Shown here one piece after another: positions 1 to 9,638 of a stretch of DNA of 12,661 nt. A model generated the notes under the pieces. The model ran no database searches. It worked only from the letters and a program-made list of their open reading frames with translations, and had not been told where the DNA came from. Made by a program: the position numbers and the translations under genes. Source of the DNA: Terana coerulea (Eukaryota > Basidiomycota > Agaricomycetes > Polyporales > Phanerochaetaceae). Within the stretch, counting starts at the first letter, position 1; each line of letters begins with the position of its first letter. The DNA is taken from the NCBI GenBank assembly GCA_024811115.1, contig JAKOGH010000208.1, positions 1-12,661 of the forward strand, read 5' to 3'.

Positions 1-973
1 TTGTATGATTCTTGAATCATAAGCAAGTCATTCTCGAGACTTGCGCTTTGTGTTTAGCTGGTTCGTGATGATATGCAGTGAGGCGACGGTCGAACGAGTG
101 AAGGTTGGGAGTCAACGAGCGATTACCCGTTTGAGTTCCCGAAAGCCTGGTGGCGCGGAACATGCCGGGAATCGAAGGATCGCCACGCGCTCAATTTAGT
201 AACCGGCACAGCTTGCACAGCTGGTGAATCCGGCAGTGCCATATCCCTTGTACCCAGAGGAGCAGGCTTGCGAGAAGCATGCAGTACTGGGGCTACACCG
301 CAATGTCACGGAAATAAGAAAAGCGCGGTGCGTAGTACCCACGAGGTGTAGTTCTCCGACACAGTTCAGACGAGTCTAATGGGAATATTACATGTTCGCT
401 GCTCTTGGCTGTGAGTGTCAGGGCAGAACCGAATACACAAACTTAATTTGCAAAAACGCGAAGCTTTTGATAAATTGCTCCGTGCACCTCCGCAGCACCA
501 GGGCCATTGGATAAGTTTCGGTGCCGTTTGGGTACCTTCCGCAGCATATCAACGATGTCGGAGCAATTGTAGGTGCGACCACCGTGGGATACCAATTGGA
601 GAAACAATAAACTCGTCTATCAATGAAAACATGCTAGATAACAAACGACAGCAAGTATTCAGCTACGAAAATATCCATATTGTACATCATTTTGCTGTTT
701 GATCCACCATACTAGTACACGATGCAATCCACATCAAGGGTTGCTAAACTACTCAGTGTCCACAGAAACATCGCACAGTCCTTGCGCTTGCTACATAGCC
801 CATTGTCCTTGTGGAAAGGGGCAGAGATATGGGGGCTAGGTGGCGGCGGCGTTACTAAGCGCCGCTAAAGTCCGGAGAAGAGTCCGGTGATGGCAAGAGT
901 CCGTGAAGAACATGCGCGGCATGCATCTACCGACATCGTCCATAACAGCATGCAAACTGTCCGTGCGAAGCGT
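1..973. other. Intergenic region, no gene supported
   Basis: I see no convincing gene here. The longest plus-strand frame (415-702) has no recognisable motif, and no plausible exon chain extends it. One 12-nt string, agtactggggct at 283-294, recurs at 1009-1020 inside the last exon of the neighbouring minus-strand gene. That is too short to claim homology. The 3' untranslated part of the neighbouring gene probably lies just below 974, but I found no AATAAA-type signal. Confidence 0.6.
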
Positions 974-1807
974 TCACTGCATGACCGGCGCCCACGGGTC
1001 CACCGCATAGTACTGGGGCTGTGGCACAGGGGCAGGTACCCGTGGCCGGTAAGCGAGGACGGGCTGGAGGCTCGCCTTCGACACCTGGTGGATCTCGAGC
1101 AGGTACAGGTCGGCGATGTCGATGTACCCAGGCCCGACGCGCCACGTCGGCTCGGTCGTGCTGGCAGCGGCCATCTCCTGTAGGGGCGGTAAGCGCCGTG
1201 GGCACGGATGCGGACAGGTCGGCAACGGAGGCTTACCTCGACGAAATCTTTCATGACCTCCGCGACGTGGATAGCCATTTTGGCACGCGTGATGCTCTGC
1301 TTCTCCCGGGTCGCTCGGAGGGCGTGCTTCTGCCTGTTGAATCCTGGGTAGCCAGGCCACTGGGGAGGCAGAAGCAGGTGAGCTGCGAACACGGGGCGAG
1401 ATTAAAATTCGCAACATACCTCCACGCGATACGTGACTTTAGTTCCGAACCCTTCGAGCAGCCTGTCATCGGCATGCGCGAGACCCGAGAAAATCCGCGC
1501 CTGGGCATCGCCGAGGCTGATCCCTTTCCGCCCATTGACCCAGAACTCTACGATGCCGATTGATTGAGTGTGATTTCGCTGTATGTTGGCGGCGTACTGC
1601 CTCTGCGGAATGCAATATTCTGGGGGATACTGATGCGAGACTTTTGAGCATTGAAGATGATAATCAATCAAATTGACCGACCATAGGCTGGGGCACAGGT
1701 ACGTATTGAGAGAATTGCTGGTGAGTTGGTCAGTCCGAAGTCCGAAGATGGGCTGAATGGCATCAAGATCCACTTACTTGGTGGCCCCAAGAATTGCTGC
1801 TCGACAT
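974..1807 (-). CDS. Uncharacterised fungal protein, 5 exons, 200 aa
   Basis: Exons are 1807-1778, 1717-1682, 1629-1420, 1359-1237 and 1177-974; every junction is phase 0, and the sum is 603 nt (200 residues plus TGA). Introns are 52-60 nt. Most donors are good (GTAAGT, GTATGT, GTAAGC), but intron 2 uses the weak donor GTCGGT. Residues 1-45 are rich in Q, P, S and Y. The compact part follows, with VNGRKGIS (53-60), WPGY (93-96), ITRAKMA (115-121), WRVGPGYIDI (145-154) and VSKASLQPVLAYR (165-177). The tail is again rich in P, Q and Y. No signal peptide, membrane segment or catalytic motif is visible. From memory, this WPGY / ITRAKxA / VSKxSxQP pattern recurs in hypothetical proteins of mushroom-forming fungi; no function is known to me. 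The start at 1807 was chosen because it gives a clean exon chain 73 nt downstream of a TATA box. An alternative start at 1651 with a 7-codon first exon is possible but less likely. Confidence 0.7.
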
Positions 1808-1879
1808 CTTGTAGTAGAGTGCGCGGTATGAGTGAGAACGGGTGATGGTCATTGCCGCTGTTCGTATTCGAGCTCGGCC

Positions 1880-1887
1880 TTTATATA
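1880..1887 (-). promoter_or_regulatory. TATA box of the 200-aa protein gene
   Basis: On the minus strand this reads TATATAAA, followed by GG. It lies about 73 nt upstream of the chosen ATG at 1807, a plausible spacing for a fungal TATA box with a short 5' leader. It supports the start at 1807 over the alternative at 1651. Confidence 0.6.
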
Positions 1888-2974
1888 CGCAACTCGCCTA
1901 TGTAGAGTACAAAGCATATGGCTATGCAATAAGCCCCAGAGCCATGGTTGGTGCAAGTCCGTGGACCGTTGATCTAAACGCTCCGAGGCAGTTACGACTA
2001 AAGTTCCATGCAGTATGGCAAATGTGAACGCCTCCCGCGCCTGACGGGCTAAGCCGAAGACAAGCACTCCCGAGTTGTTGTCCTCATAGGGTCCATACCT
2101 AAACTCTTCGCGCGTTCTGCACAGCGTAATAGACGCTCTCCAGGAAGCCCAGGCCACGCGCCAACCCTGTGCGCTAAGGCTGTGTGCGAAAATTGACACT
2201 CAAGCCATGCTTCCGCCGCCCCGAGGCAAGGCACGTCGGCTGGGTACTCACTGCTGCCACGGAAACCATGACGGTTTGACTCCGCGCGCGACATGATCTG
2301 AAGGAGAACCAATCCGGGATACGTGAAGTGAACGGCGCAACTCGCGTTCAACGCCGCGCATCATACCAGGGGTCGGTCATCGACGAAGGAGAGTCGGAGC
2401 ACAAGTGTCAGTGTCGGCACGGCGATCACATAGAAGCCCTACGAGACAGGGAATGAGAAGGAGCCTGCACCGCTCGCTGAACGACGGCCACCCGCGTGCA
2501 TGCACAGCTCCGCGTATCGATCCGATGCGAACTCAGTCTTGCTTGAAGTACAATGACAATGACTTCAGATGTGGCCTCGTTGAAACAGCGAGCAAGGGTC
2601 TGTTGTGATTGTGGGGAGGGCGCAAGATGTCAATTTTCCTGGAGTCGAGAATTGAACTTGCGTAACAATGATGACAAATAACGACGTACCAGCGAGAGAT
2701 TTGAGTCCTCCCCGGCCTAACCTCTCGGCTCAAAGGCCATCACGAGACTTACCGTACCCTCTGAAGCCATGCTTCACTCGGCCCCGAACGTCGCCGCCAT
2801 GCGACCAGGTACTGCGCTGTCGCCGTCCGACAGCTTCCACCTAGTTGCTGCCAACTCATCCCCGAGCTTTCACGGGCCATCAATAATCCCAGCATCCGGA
2901 GAGTCTAGACACTGAGGGCAACCACCCACTGAGGGAACTGGCGGTCTGTATACCGGAAGCAGAAGTACCGGAAG
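1888..2974. other. Intergenic region, no gene supported
   Basis: About 1.1 kb between the TATA box of the small gene and the stop of GWT1. I checked both strands. Open frames at 1849-2199 (minus), 2049-2351 (minus) and 2405-2608 (plus) show no recognisable motif and do not join into a gene. A short ATG frame followed by GTAAGT (minus, 2770-2752) has no supported continuation. The region may hold promoter elements of the small gene and the 3' end of GWT1. Confidence 0.5.
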
Positions 2975-2975
2975 C
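2951..2975. repeat. Short direct repeat at the GWT1 stop
   Basis: The 10-mer TACCGGAAGC occurs at 2951-2960 and 2966-2975, separated by AGAAG. It begins at the last base of the GWT1 stop codon and runs into the 3' flank, so a 15-nt local duplication is the simplest explanation. Confidence 0.7.
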
Positions 2976-5076
2976 TAGGAAAATACATGATCCGTACAGT
3001 GGTTAGGGTACCACAGCTTCTTGCTTCGTGCTACCCAGGCAGCTGCGGAGAGTACCAAGGCGTACAGACTGAGTGTCACCATCGCCCACAGGTCGGACAT
3101 GTACATCGTCGGGATAGCCAGATTGACAAGGCCCGTCATGATGTTTGCCTGGGGCAATTCGGAATTTAGCGTCATCTTCCGGAAGATCGGAGGATCGAAG
3201 CGCGAGTGGGACGGCAGGAATGGCGCTCACCATCAGGAAGAATACAAGGCCGTTGCGGTTAATAGACTGCAGCAGTGTCGAGGCTAGTGGGCCACCATGG
3301 GCGCCTGGAGTGTCCCGGCGGTCACGACTCAACAAAACCGAGTCCGGTTGGACTTTGAGCTTGGATGTCGGCGAGTAGATCGATTTGGACAGTGGCGACG
3401 GGAAGAAAACCAGGTCCAAGAGGAGATAGCCAAGCAGGAACGTAATGTTGAAGGCGGCAACCCATGTGATATACGGCAAATTTACCTACGGAGCGACAGA
3501 TCCCTTTAGCGTCACGGAGCTGCGGAAAACGGAAGTTACCGACCACCCTACGAGATATGCCACCGCCGACGCCGACACCCGACATGACGCCGAGAGCTAT
3601 CCACCACAAAACGGCATAGGAAAAGAGCCCAGTGGCTGTCTTGTCATTCTCCCGTCTGTGTTGGATGCGTGGGGTAGGTGTTTTGCTGGGCGTGCCGGCG
3701 TCGTCGTCGCTCTCTGAGTCGGAATAGTGGGCGTCTACACGAGACTTGGCCACGCCGGAATCCCGTAATTCTGCTTGCATTCTCCGAAAATGCGAGGGCG
3801 AAGACGGAAGGACGATGGTGCCTGTAGAAAGACCAAGAAGATGGATTGCAAGATAGCCTGAAACGCGTTAACAAGGGTCCGAAGCAAATAGCCAGTGAAG
3901 TACCTGTAACGGACACTACGCCCTCCTTGTTTGAGCTGAGAAGATCGTTTCGTGGCGTATGCAGCACGTAGGCCATGAGACCACCAGACGACAAAGTGAT
4001 CTGATGAGCTGAAATGTTCCTCATGAGATAGTGACTATAGCCTTGAAAGTGAAAGATTTTTTACCGACAGCCAGGATGACACCAAGTAAAGAGATAGGTA
4101 GGTGAGGCCATAAGAGGATGAAACAGGATTTGCAGCACCGGCACGATGCCCATGGTGATGAAGAAGTTCCAATGCGTTCCATATTCTGTTACGTGTTCCT
4201 ACAGTCGCTCAACCGATATATTCACTCGTACGCTACAACAGAGACACTCACAGGATATTCTGTGCCTTTCACGGATAACGTACGCGCCACTCCAAGAAGC
4301 AGTAGGGAAGGCATTTGCGAAGAGCCGATAGTAGCTTTGACGGCACGGGTGCTTTCAAGTAGCCCGGATTCTTGATGAGTGGAATGGACGAAACGATTCC
4401 TTGCGAGAACACGAAGGACCCGACTCCCAAGTCCATCTGGTGAATGGGAGTTAGCATGTTACACCGCCACATCCAGACCGGACGTACCAACGAAGCGCCA
4501 AACGTCTCGCATTTGGCCAGTGACCGTGGAAAGACGCGAAAGTCGACGGCGAGAATGCAGAGAGCAGTCAGAAGGAGCATGTGCGCGCGGTACGTCGTCA
4601 AAGCGGGTAAGGGAGGCACGGCGGAGGCGGGCTCTTGCGGCACGGAGTTCGGTGTACTAAGTTCCGGAGTAGGGGAGGGTCTTCGGCTAGTAGGGCGACT
4701 GGAGCCGTGAGTTGACGGCAATGGCGTGCCCACTTCTCTGGGTGGAACCAATAACAGGACGAGTGTAGGCACCAGTAGCACTAGCAGCAGCCGTCCGGGA
4801 GAGTTTGCGAATATGGTTATAGACAGCAGCAAGGGTACGGTAAGGATGAGGAATTCCACAGGGAAGTTGATAGTTCGCTGAGGTGGTAGACGAGTTCGAA
4901 GAGCGGAATGCAGCGTTATGGTTGCCTGAGTCGCGTCAGCGTTTCACTCGACATAGGGATAAAAAGAACTATACCAACGCTACGAGAGAGACCATATTAA
5001 CATGTCCTACGGTCGATCCACTATTCCCGGAGACAAAGGCTTCTTTAGAGGTCTTGTAATCCACGTCAACACTCAT
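2975..5076 (-). CDS. GWT1: GPI inositol acyltransferase GWT1/PIG-W, with two frame breaks
   Basis: By family, GWT1 acylates the inositol of glucosaminyl-phosphatidylinositol in the ER membrane, an early step of GPI-anchor synthesis, and is the target of manogepix-type antifungals. Exons are 5076-4975, 4925-4488, 4436-4252, 4198-4065, 4008-3904, 3857-3544, 3485-3231 and 3148-2975. Family landmarks include [15 protein letters not shown] (residues 7-21), [15 protein letters not shown] (158-172), [10 protein letters not shown] (181-190), [16 protein letters not shown] across exons 3-4, NKEGVVSV (exon 5), [15 protein letters not shown] and [10 protein letters not shown] (exon 7), and [10 protein letters not shown] (exon 8). 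Hydrophobic segments recur throughout, as expected for a multi-pass protein, and an acidic loop ([10 protein letters not shown]) lies in exon 6. Exon 3 appears to lack one base and exon 4 to carry one extra. Allowing for both, all phases close at about 568 residues, a normal family length. The intron 6 donor is the weak GTCGGT (3543). The identity is secure. Whether the gene is functional depends on whether the indels are real. Confidence 0.9.
4101..4125 (-). other. GWT1: Frame break (+1) in GWT1 exon 4
   Basis: The frame of the [20 protein letters not shown] segment differs by one base from the downstream family-like segment [10 protein letters not shown], which splices in phase to [10 protein letters not shown]. 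One extra base within roughly 4101-4125 accounts for this. With that correction exon 4 (134 nt) ends in phase 1, as exon 5 requires. As written, translation would stop at the start of intron 4. Confidence 0.6.
4300..4312 (-). other. GWT1: Frame break (-1) in GWT1 exon 3
   Basis: The frame running through [11 protein letters not shown] cannot continue into the conserved [14 protein letters not shown] segment without one added base. The break maps beside a CCC run (4305-4307 as read on the minus strand), so a lost C is the simplest explanation. As written, translation ends at 4269. No GT-AG intron fits in this gap. Confidence 0.7.
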
Positions 5077-5347
5077 CTTGAGGATGGTTTTTTCCACCAG
5101 ATGTGGCAAGCATATAGTGCTGAATATACGTTGCCCAGCCACCAAAGAGGTAAAGAAACGAGTTGATGGAAAAGGAAGGCGAAAGCAACTTGAATACGAC
5201 TGATGGCTAAACAGCGTGCTGCGTGAAGAGAGTATAGAAGCTGGGACACGAGTGAGGGGAAGAGGGGAGCGGGCCAAACGTTGACGACAAACTGTGCCCG
5301 CGGCTCATTACTCCCACGTGGACGGCATCATTACTTAGACGCCTTGA

Positions 5348-5751
5348 GTCACCGGCGCGCCGCGGACCGGCACCTGCAGGTACGGCTCGCAATTGACTCT
5401 GCCTTAAACTACCACATACTTCACTGCGTCTTGACTACGAGGATGCAAGGCGACTTCTTCTGGTGTACACACATAGTGCAATCTCCATGCAACTTTCGGA
5501 CGGACGGAGAAAGTACTATATGCATGTATGGAATATGATTGAATTCATCACTCTGCACAGCCTACTACGTATCCGCCATCCACGGTCAACCTAGATATCC
5601 CGCGTAGTGCATGGGAATGCCAAAAGCTAGGTTAGACCACAGTCACCTCGACTCTGCTTGCGCGTCTCGGGACCGACCTGTCAATGCCCCGTGCATCACA
5701 TATAAGAGGTGCGTGCCAGGCGTGGATTCCTCCAACCTCTCTCCTCAGACC
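5348..5751 (+). repeat. Duplicated 5' flank, copy A side
   Basis: This promoter segment is the counterpart of 10646-11029. The left edge is marked by gtcaccggcg at 5348, matching 10646, followed by similar cgccgcgg / ctccgcga text. The distance from this mark to the ATG is 404 nt here and 384 nt in copy B. Further shared text includes tgcacag, gtatccg, ccagatat-like and atgggaat blocks and the TATA region. Similarity is moderate with indels, indicating an old duplication. Confidence 0.6.
5699..5706 (+). promoter_or_regulatory. TATA box of VIT-VWA copy A
   Basis: CATATAAG followed by AGGTG lies about 50 nt upstream of the ATG at 5752. The same core, TATATAAGAGGTG, occurs at matching spacing before copy B. 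Conservation in otherwise divergent promoters supports a functional TATA element. Confidence 0.65.
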
Positions 5752-8700
5752 ATGCAACTATTCCCATCATCCAGGCCTTGCGGTGTCGTCTTCCTATCTG
5801 AAAGCGATGCATCTCAAGTCTTCTTGCCACTGGAGCAGCTTGAAGTTCATGCGGACATAGTAGACGGTGAGTGCTCTTCCAATCGTCATCGTCCCCGATG
5901 TCTGACAGCGACCGTTTGACTAGTATCCGCAGTCGTTACCTTGACTCAACAGTTCTGGCAGTATTCTCCTTCGGGGCTTCCTCGTGCCAAGTATGTCTTC
6001 CCAGTACCCGCTCGCGCGGCCGTCTGCGGGTTCGAGATGGTTGCCGAAGACGGGACTATCATCACCGCTGTCGCAAAGGAGAAGGAAGAAGCGAAACGTG
6101 AGCATCAGGCTGCGATCGCACAAGGGCAAATGACGGGCCTTGTTGAGCACGTAACCGACGATGGTGAGTATACCTGCACTATGTAAGCTTTCAAAGGAAT
6201 GACTGTGCGTTTTCAGTGTTTTCCATCTCTCTCGGAGCATTACCTGGGCAGCAGATGATCACCACCCAAGTCACAGTACGCTCTTTCTACCCTTCTTCTG
6301 CTTGGTACTCACATCGTTCTAGTACGTTCTAGATCTCATGGATGACGATGTCTCCGACCAAGTTAGGCTTCAGCTACCCGTTTGCATTGGAATGCGCTAT
6401 GGCCAAGTCCCCGCTGGAATGGTTGGTGCTCGAACCATTCCCGCAGATCGCGTCGTCATCTCCGCCGACGTTCGCATGAAGGGTGCTGTGAAAACCATCG
6501 TGAGCCCCACGCACCCCACTCTGTCGGTCCTCGCGGATGGATCGACCCAAGCTTCACTCAGCCCTCGAACCGCGCAGTACCGGTCATCGGACTTTCTGTC
6601 CCAAGACTTCGTTCTGTCTGTAAGCGCGGAAGGTCTGGACGCCCCGCGATGCTTTGCACAATGCAGCTCGAAGGGCACTACCGCCATCCAACTGAGCATT
6701 GTCCCTAAGTTCAAACTTCCCCCGATTGAGGAGCAGGAGTACATCTTCTTGGTGGACCGCAGCGGCAGCATGCGCGGATCGAGGATTGAGAATGCCAAAC
6801 GAGCCCTGGTCATGCTGCTCCGTGCTTTGCCTAGCCGAGGAACGACATTCAACATATTCAGCTTCGGGAATCGATGCGACAGCCTCTGGTCCACCAGCAT
6901 CGAATACAGCGAGCATACTCTTGGCATTGCCGTAGGTCGCACACGGTCTCACTTCGCACTATGCTGACATTTCTTACAGACCCAACAGGTGGATGCTATG
7001 ACCGCAAACTACGGTGGAACCGCAATCAAGGGCGCACTGGAAACGGCGTTTCGTTCGCGTAACAACCTCAAGCCGACAGCTTGCTTTGTGCTGACGGATG
7101 GAGAGGTAAGTGGCTTGAGATTGTTAGATTCAGCGCATCGGTGAACTGGGAACTGACTTTGCGATTCTACCAGAGCTACAACATCGATTCGACCATCGAC
7201 TCTGTAGCGCACACTGTCAAGCAGTCAACTTCGAACGCGCCTCTGCGAGTGTTCACCCTTGGGATCGGCGAGACGACCTCGAGCGCCATGTGCGAAGGCA
7301 TCGCCCGGGCTGGCAACGGCATCTGTCTGATGGCTACAACTGCCGAAAGTATCGTCGGGAAGACGTCGAAGCTTGTTCGCGCCAGCCGAACATACATCCT
7401 GAAGAACGTCAGTGTCGACTGGGGCGTCCGCACCAACCTCATGGAAGCGTACCGGACCGGAAGCACCGAGTTCAAGAGCGTTCGCCAAGCTCCTGCGCAG
7501 ATTGGCTCCATGTATCCCGGAAGTCGATTCGTTGTGTTCGCTCTACTCGAGGATCCGACCTTTGTACCTCCGAAGGAGATTGTTATTCGTGCTCAACGGG
7601 ACGGCCAGGGCGAAGTTCTGCACTTTACCGTCCCCGTCGAACAGGTTGCGCTCCCTGAAAATCAGTCTCGGCCACACCTTATCCACACCTTGGCGGCGCG
7701 GCGAGCAATCATGGATCTGGAAGACCAGAGTAAAACTAATGTTTCTTCGGACACGCAAGCTCTCATCATCCGGCTCGGCGCCGAATACCAACTGGCGAGC
7801 CGTTTCACATCGTTTGTTGCTGTGGACAAGCGGAACCAGAGGGAGATGCATGATGAAACGCACGAGGCATATACTCCGCGCAGTTTCGCGCACCAGCTGA
7901 TAGGTATGAGAGGTGGGGCGTCGCCCGTCTCACGCAACCGGTCCGCAACCTCTTCTATACACCGCATATCTGCCCCTCAGTTTCAGGCTGCACCCTCCAC
8001 TGTCGCCCCCGCTGCACCACCGCCTCCCCTCATGTTTGGTGCATCTTTGCCATCTACGGAGAATGTGCCACAGCCTATGGGCATGTCAAGGGGTTACCGT
8101 CTCCGCAAAGAATACTTCCGCAAGGGGCTCCTACAAGCACCACGTTCTTTGGTCTCTCAGCACCCTCTGCAGCTTCCGTCTACTATATCTCTGGTTCGCA
8201 GGGTTACCCACAGCCTACTACTTCGTTGTTCGGCAGTGCACCCGCACCATCCGCAGCTCTGTTTGAGCTCACGGGCTCTTCGTCTCGTCTCCCCGACTCA
8301 CGTCAAGAACGGAACCAGCCATCTTCCTCATTATATGGAGCCGCCCCGCCCGCAGGGCTCCCTTGTGGTGCTTCCAGCAGCCCGCCCACTGTCCAATCTG
8401 CGCGCAGTTTGTTTAGCGGAGGCCTCTTTAGCGCACCAGCTGCCCGCTCCAATAATCTATTTGATTCTACGCCGGCCTCCACCGACAGAGAACGAGACAG
8501 GCTGGCAGTCCCGAGCAAAGAAGGCGGATCCTCCGTTGAGCCCTGGATGGCACCGGAAAGCTGGGAGGCCGGCGTTGATGATATGGAGGACTCGGAAGAT
8601 GAGGAGCCTAGAGCTTCGCCGCTGCCTCAGTCTGTCGAAGATAGGGTGCTCTTGCTGGTCCGCCTTCAGTCCTTCGACGGATCGTTCCCTGCCACTCAGC

Positions 8701-8927
8701 AGCTTAAGAGCATCGTCGGTCGCAATCTGCTGACCGAGGCCATCGCTCTCAACGTGTTGGTGAAGGTCTGGGCTACCGTTTTGGCAATCGCGTACTTGAA
8801 GAAGCACATGGGGAACCAACCGGAGCTACTCGAGGGTCTGGTGGAGAAGGCGATGGACTTTGTTTCCCTGTCTCCGGGCGCCGACCGTGACGCTTTGCTG
8901 GAACGCGCTACGGCTCTTCTCTCTTGA
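5752..8927 (+). CDS. VIT and VWA domain protein, copy A, about 938 aa
   Basis: Exons are 5752-5866, 5924-6163, 6217-6275, 6323-6931, 6980-7105, 7174 to about 8038, and about 8125-8927; introns 1-5 are 47-68 nt with GT-AG ends. The VIT domain fills roughly residues 1-140, with KYVFPVPARAAVCGFEM at 61-77. The VWA domain starts near 277 and has a complete metal-binding (MIDAS) set: DRSGS at 283-287, a Thr at 355 (NYGGT), and Asp 381 (LTDGE). EYQLASRFTSFVAV (587-600) is typical of the post-VWA region in VWA5A-like proteins. Next comes a low-complexity stretch rich in P, S, A, F and G, then acidic DDMEDSEDEE, then a helical C-terminal domain (about 843-938). No signal peptide or membrane segment is seen, so a cytosolic protein is likely; the function of fungal members is unknown. 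The final frame change near 8039-8124 is uncertain: an 86-nt intron, a different intron at 7904-7980, or a lost base in the G run at 8090-8093. Confidence 0.85.
7987..8470 (+). repeat. Degenerate F/Y-G-x-P-rich repeats in copy A protein
   Basis: Between the post-VWA region and the acidic segment, the protein repeats a loose unit: MFGASLPS, FFGLSAPSA, LFGSAPAPSA, LYGAAPPA and LFSAPAA. The first unit is in a different reading frame from the rest, which is why the splice or indel question at 8039-8124 matters. Such stretches are usually disordered; the FG spacing resembles low-complexity FG linkers, but I do not infer a nuclear-pore role. Confidence 0.55.
8090..8093 (+). other. Possible frame break (-1) in copy A
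   Basis: Upstream, the plausible frame reads ENVPQPMGMSRG; downstream, the plausible frame reads LPSPQRILPQGAPTSTTFFG. They meet at a GGGG run, and one added G would join them directly. The competing explanation is an intron from 8039 to 8124 (donor GTGCAT, acceptor CCGCAAG), which also restores frame. Confidence 0.4.
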
Positions 8928-9273
8928 AATCTCCCTCTGATGATATGTCCGCCTAGCCAAACGCCTTCGAGAATCAACTTAAGCAGATAGTTCGCTTCAG
9001 GTAGCAACCCTTGTATTGATATAGCAGATGAATGACACGTACTTGATCCAGTATATAATTTCAGAAAAGGCTGAATGTGGGCGTGGATTGAACCTTCACG
9101 CCGCTGGAGCCTTCAGAGCTGCTGCAGCTGCCTGTGCTGCGCGGCCCAGCGGGATTCTCAAAAGAACATACTCGACGCCACGACGCACAAGCAGCCGAGG
9201 GCGCCACAAGCACAATTCACCAAAATACACCACTGGGCGGCGGCGAGGTTGGCGCAGCCTTGGTCGGGGTCTG

Positions 9274-9294
9274 GATCAGACCCGGTCTCTGATC
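9274..9294. repeat. Inverted repeat GATCAGA / TCTGATC
   Basis: A perfect 7-nt arm, GATCAGA (9274-9280), is mirrored by TCTGATC (9288-9294) with a 7-nt loop. It sits about 350 nt past the stop of copy A. There is no T run after it and no known role. Confidence 0.5.
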
Positions 9295-9475
9295 TTGTGA
9301 TCGATCCGATACCAGGGTCGCGTTGAGAAAAGTGAGCACATCTTGTTCCAGGCTTCCCCTTCGGCAGGTTGCTTCAGGCTGGGACTGGGGCTGCGTCAGC
9401 CTACTTGCGAGGGCAATCTGGGCTTGTCGCACTCAGCGCCATCCCCAGGATTTGTCGGGAGCTTACTGCCTCGCA

Positions 9476-9489
9476 TACCATATATGGTA
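9476..9489. repeat. Perfect 14-nt palindrome
   Basis: TACCATATATGGTA equals its own reverse complement. It lies at the left edge of an AT-rich stretch in the intergenic region. It could be a protein-binding site or chance. Confidence 0.5.
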
Positions 9490-9638
9490 ACCCTCATCAG
9501 ACATAGACATAATTGTGATATAATCGCATTTATTGGTGAGCAGATGTAATACATGCAGTAATATACATACAATACACTACACTGGCTTGTGATACTCACC
9601 CATACTTACTCCTTACTGCTGGTGAGACCAACTACCAC

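Larger units (their letters stand above)
5077..5751. promoter_or_regulatory. Divergent intergenic promoter region GWT1 / VIT-VWA copy A
   Basis: This 675-nt stretch separates the start of GWT1 (minus) from the start of copy A (plus), so it must hold both promoters. The right-hand part from about 5348 is similar to the DNA before copy B. I saw no clear TATA box for GWT1 and no convincing gene; open frames at 5281-5538 and 5611-5919 match no family and overlap the promoter and first exon of copy A. Confidence 0.55.
8928..9638. other. Intergenic region after copy A
   Basis: Downstream of the TGA I see no AATAAA signal and no gene. Overlapping plus-strand frames at 9028-9326 look like chance. 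The left part is moderately GC-rich and includes an inverted repeat at 9274-9294. From about 9480 to 9660 the sequence becomes AT-rich with a 14-nt palindrome. Confidence 0.5.

Noticed and set aside
415..702. Plus-strand open frame of 95 codons
   Set aside because: No motif, no supporting promoter or exon partners, and composition unlike the real exons in the window.
865..1563. Several overlapping long frames on both strands across the small gene
   Set aside because: They are shadows of the five-exon minus-strand gene; the conserved motifs fall only in the spliced frame.
1579..1651. Alternative first exon MLKSLAS (1651-1631) for the small gene
   Set aside because: It splices in phase at 1579, but the model from 1807 uses a stronger first donor, has a TATA box, and keeps the Q/P/Y-rich segment similar to the protein's own tail.
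2641..2657. tRNA-like T-arm text (ggagtcgagaattgaac) on the minus strand
   Set aside because: The sequence around TTCAATT does not form a 5-bp T stem, and no pairing 5' acceptor strand or anticodon arm is found upstream on that strand.
2745..2770. Possible minus-strand start exon MASEGT followed by a GTAAGT donor
   Set aside because: No downstream acceptor leads to a recognisable or long open frame, so the ATG plus donor is probably chance.
9078..9110. Second tRNA-like string (gcgtggattgaacc) read on the minus strand
   Set aside because: The only stem visible has a 10-nt loop rather than the 7-nt T loop, and no acceptor or D arm could be folded.
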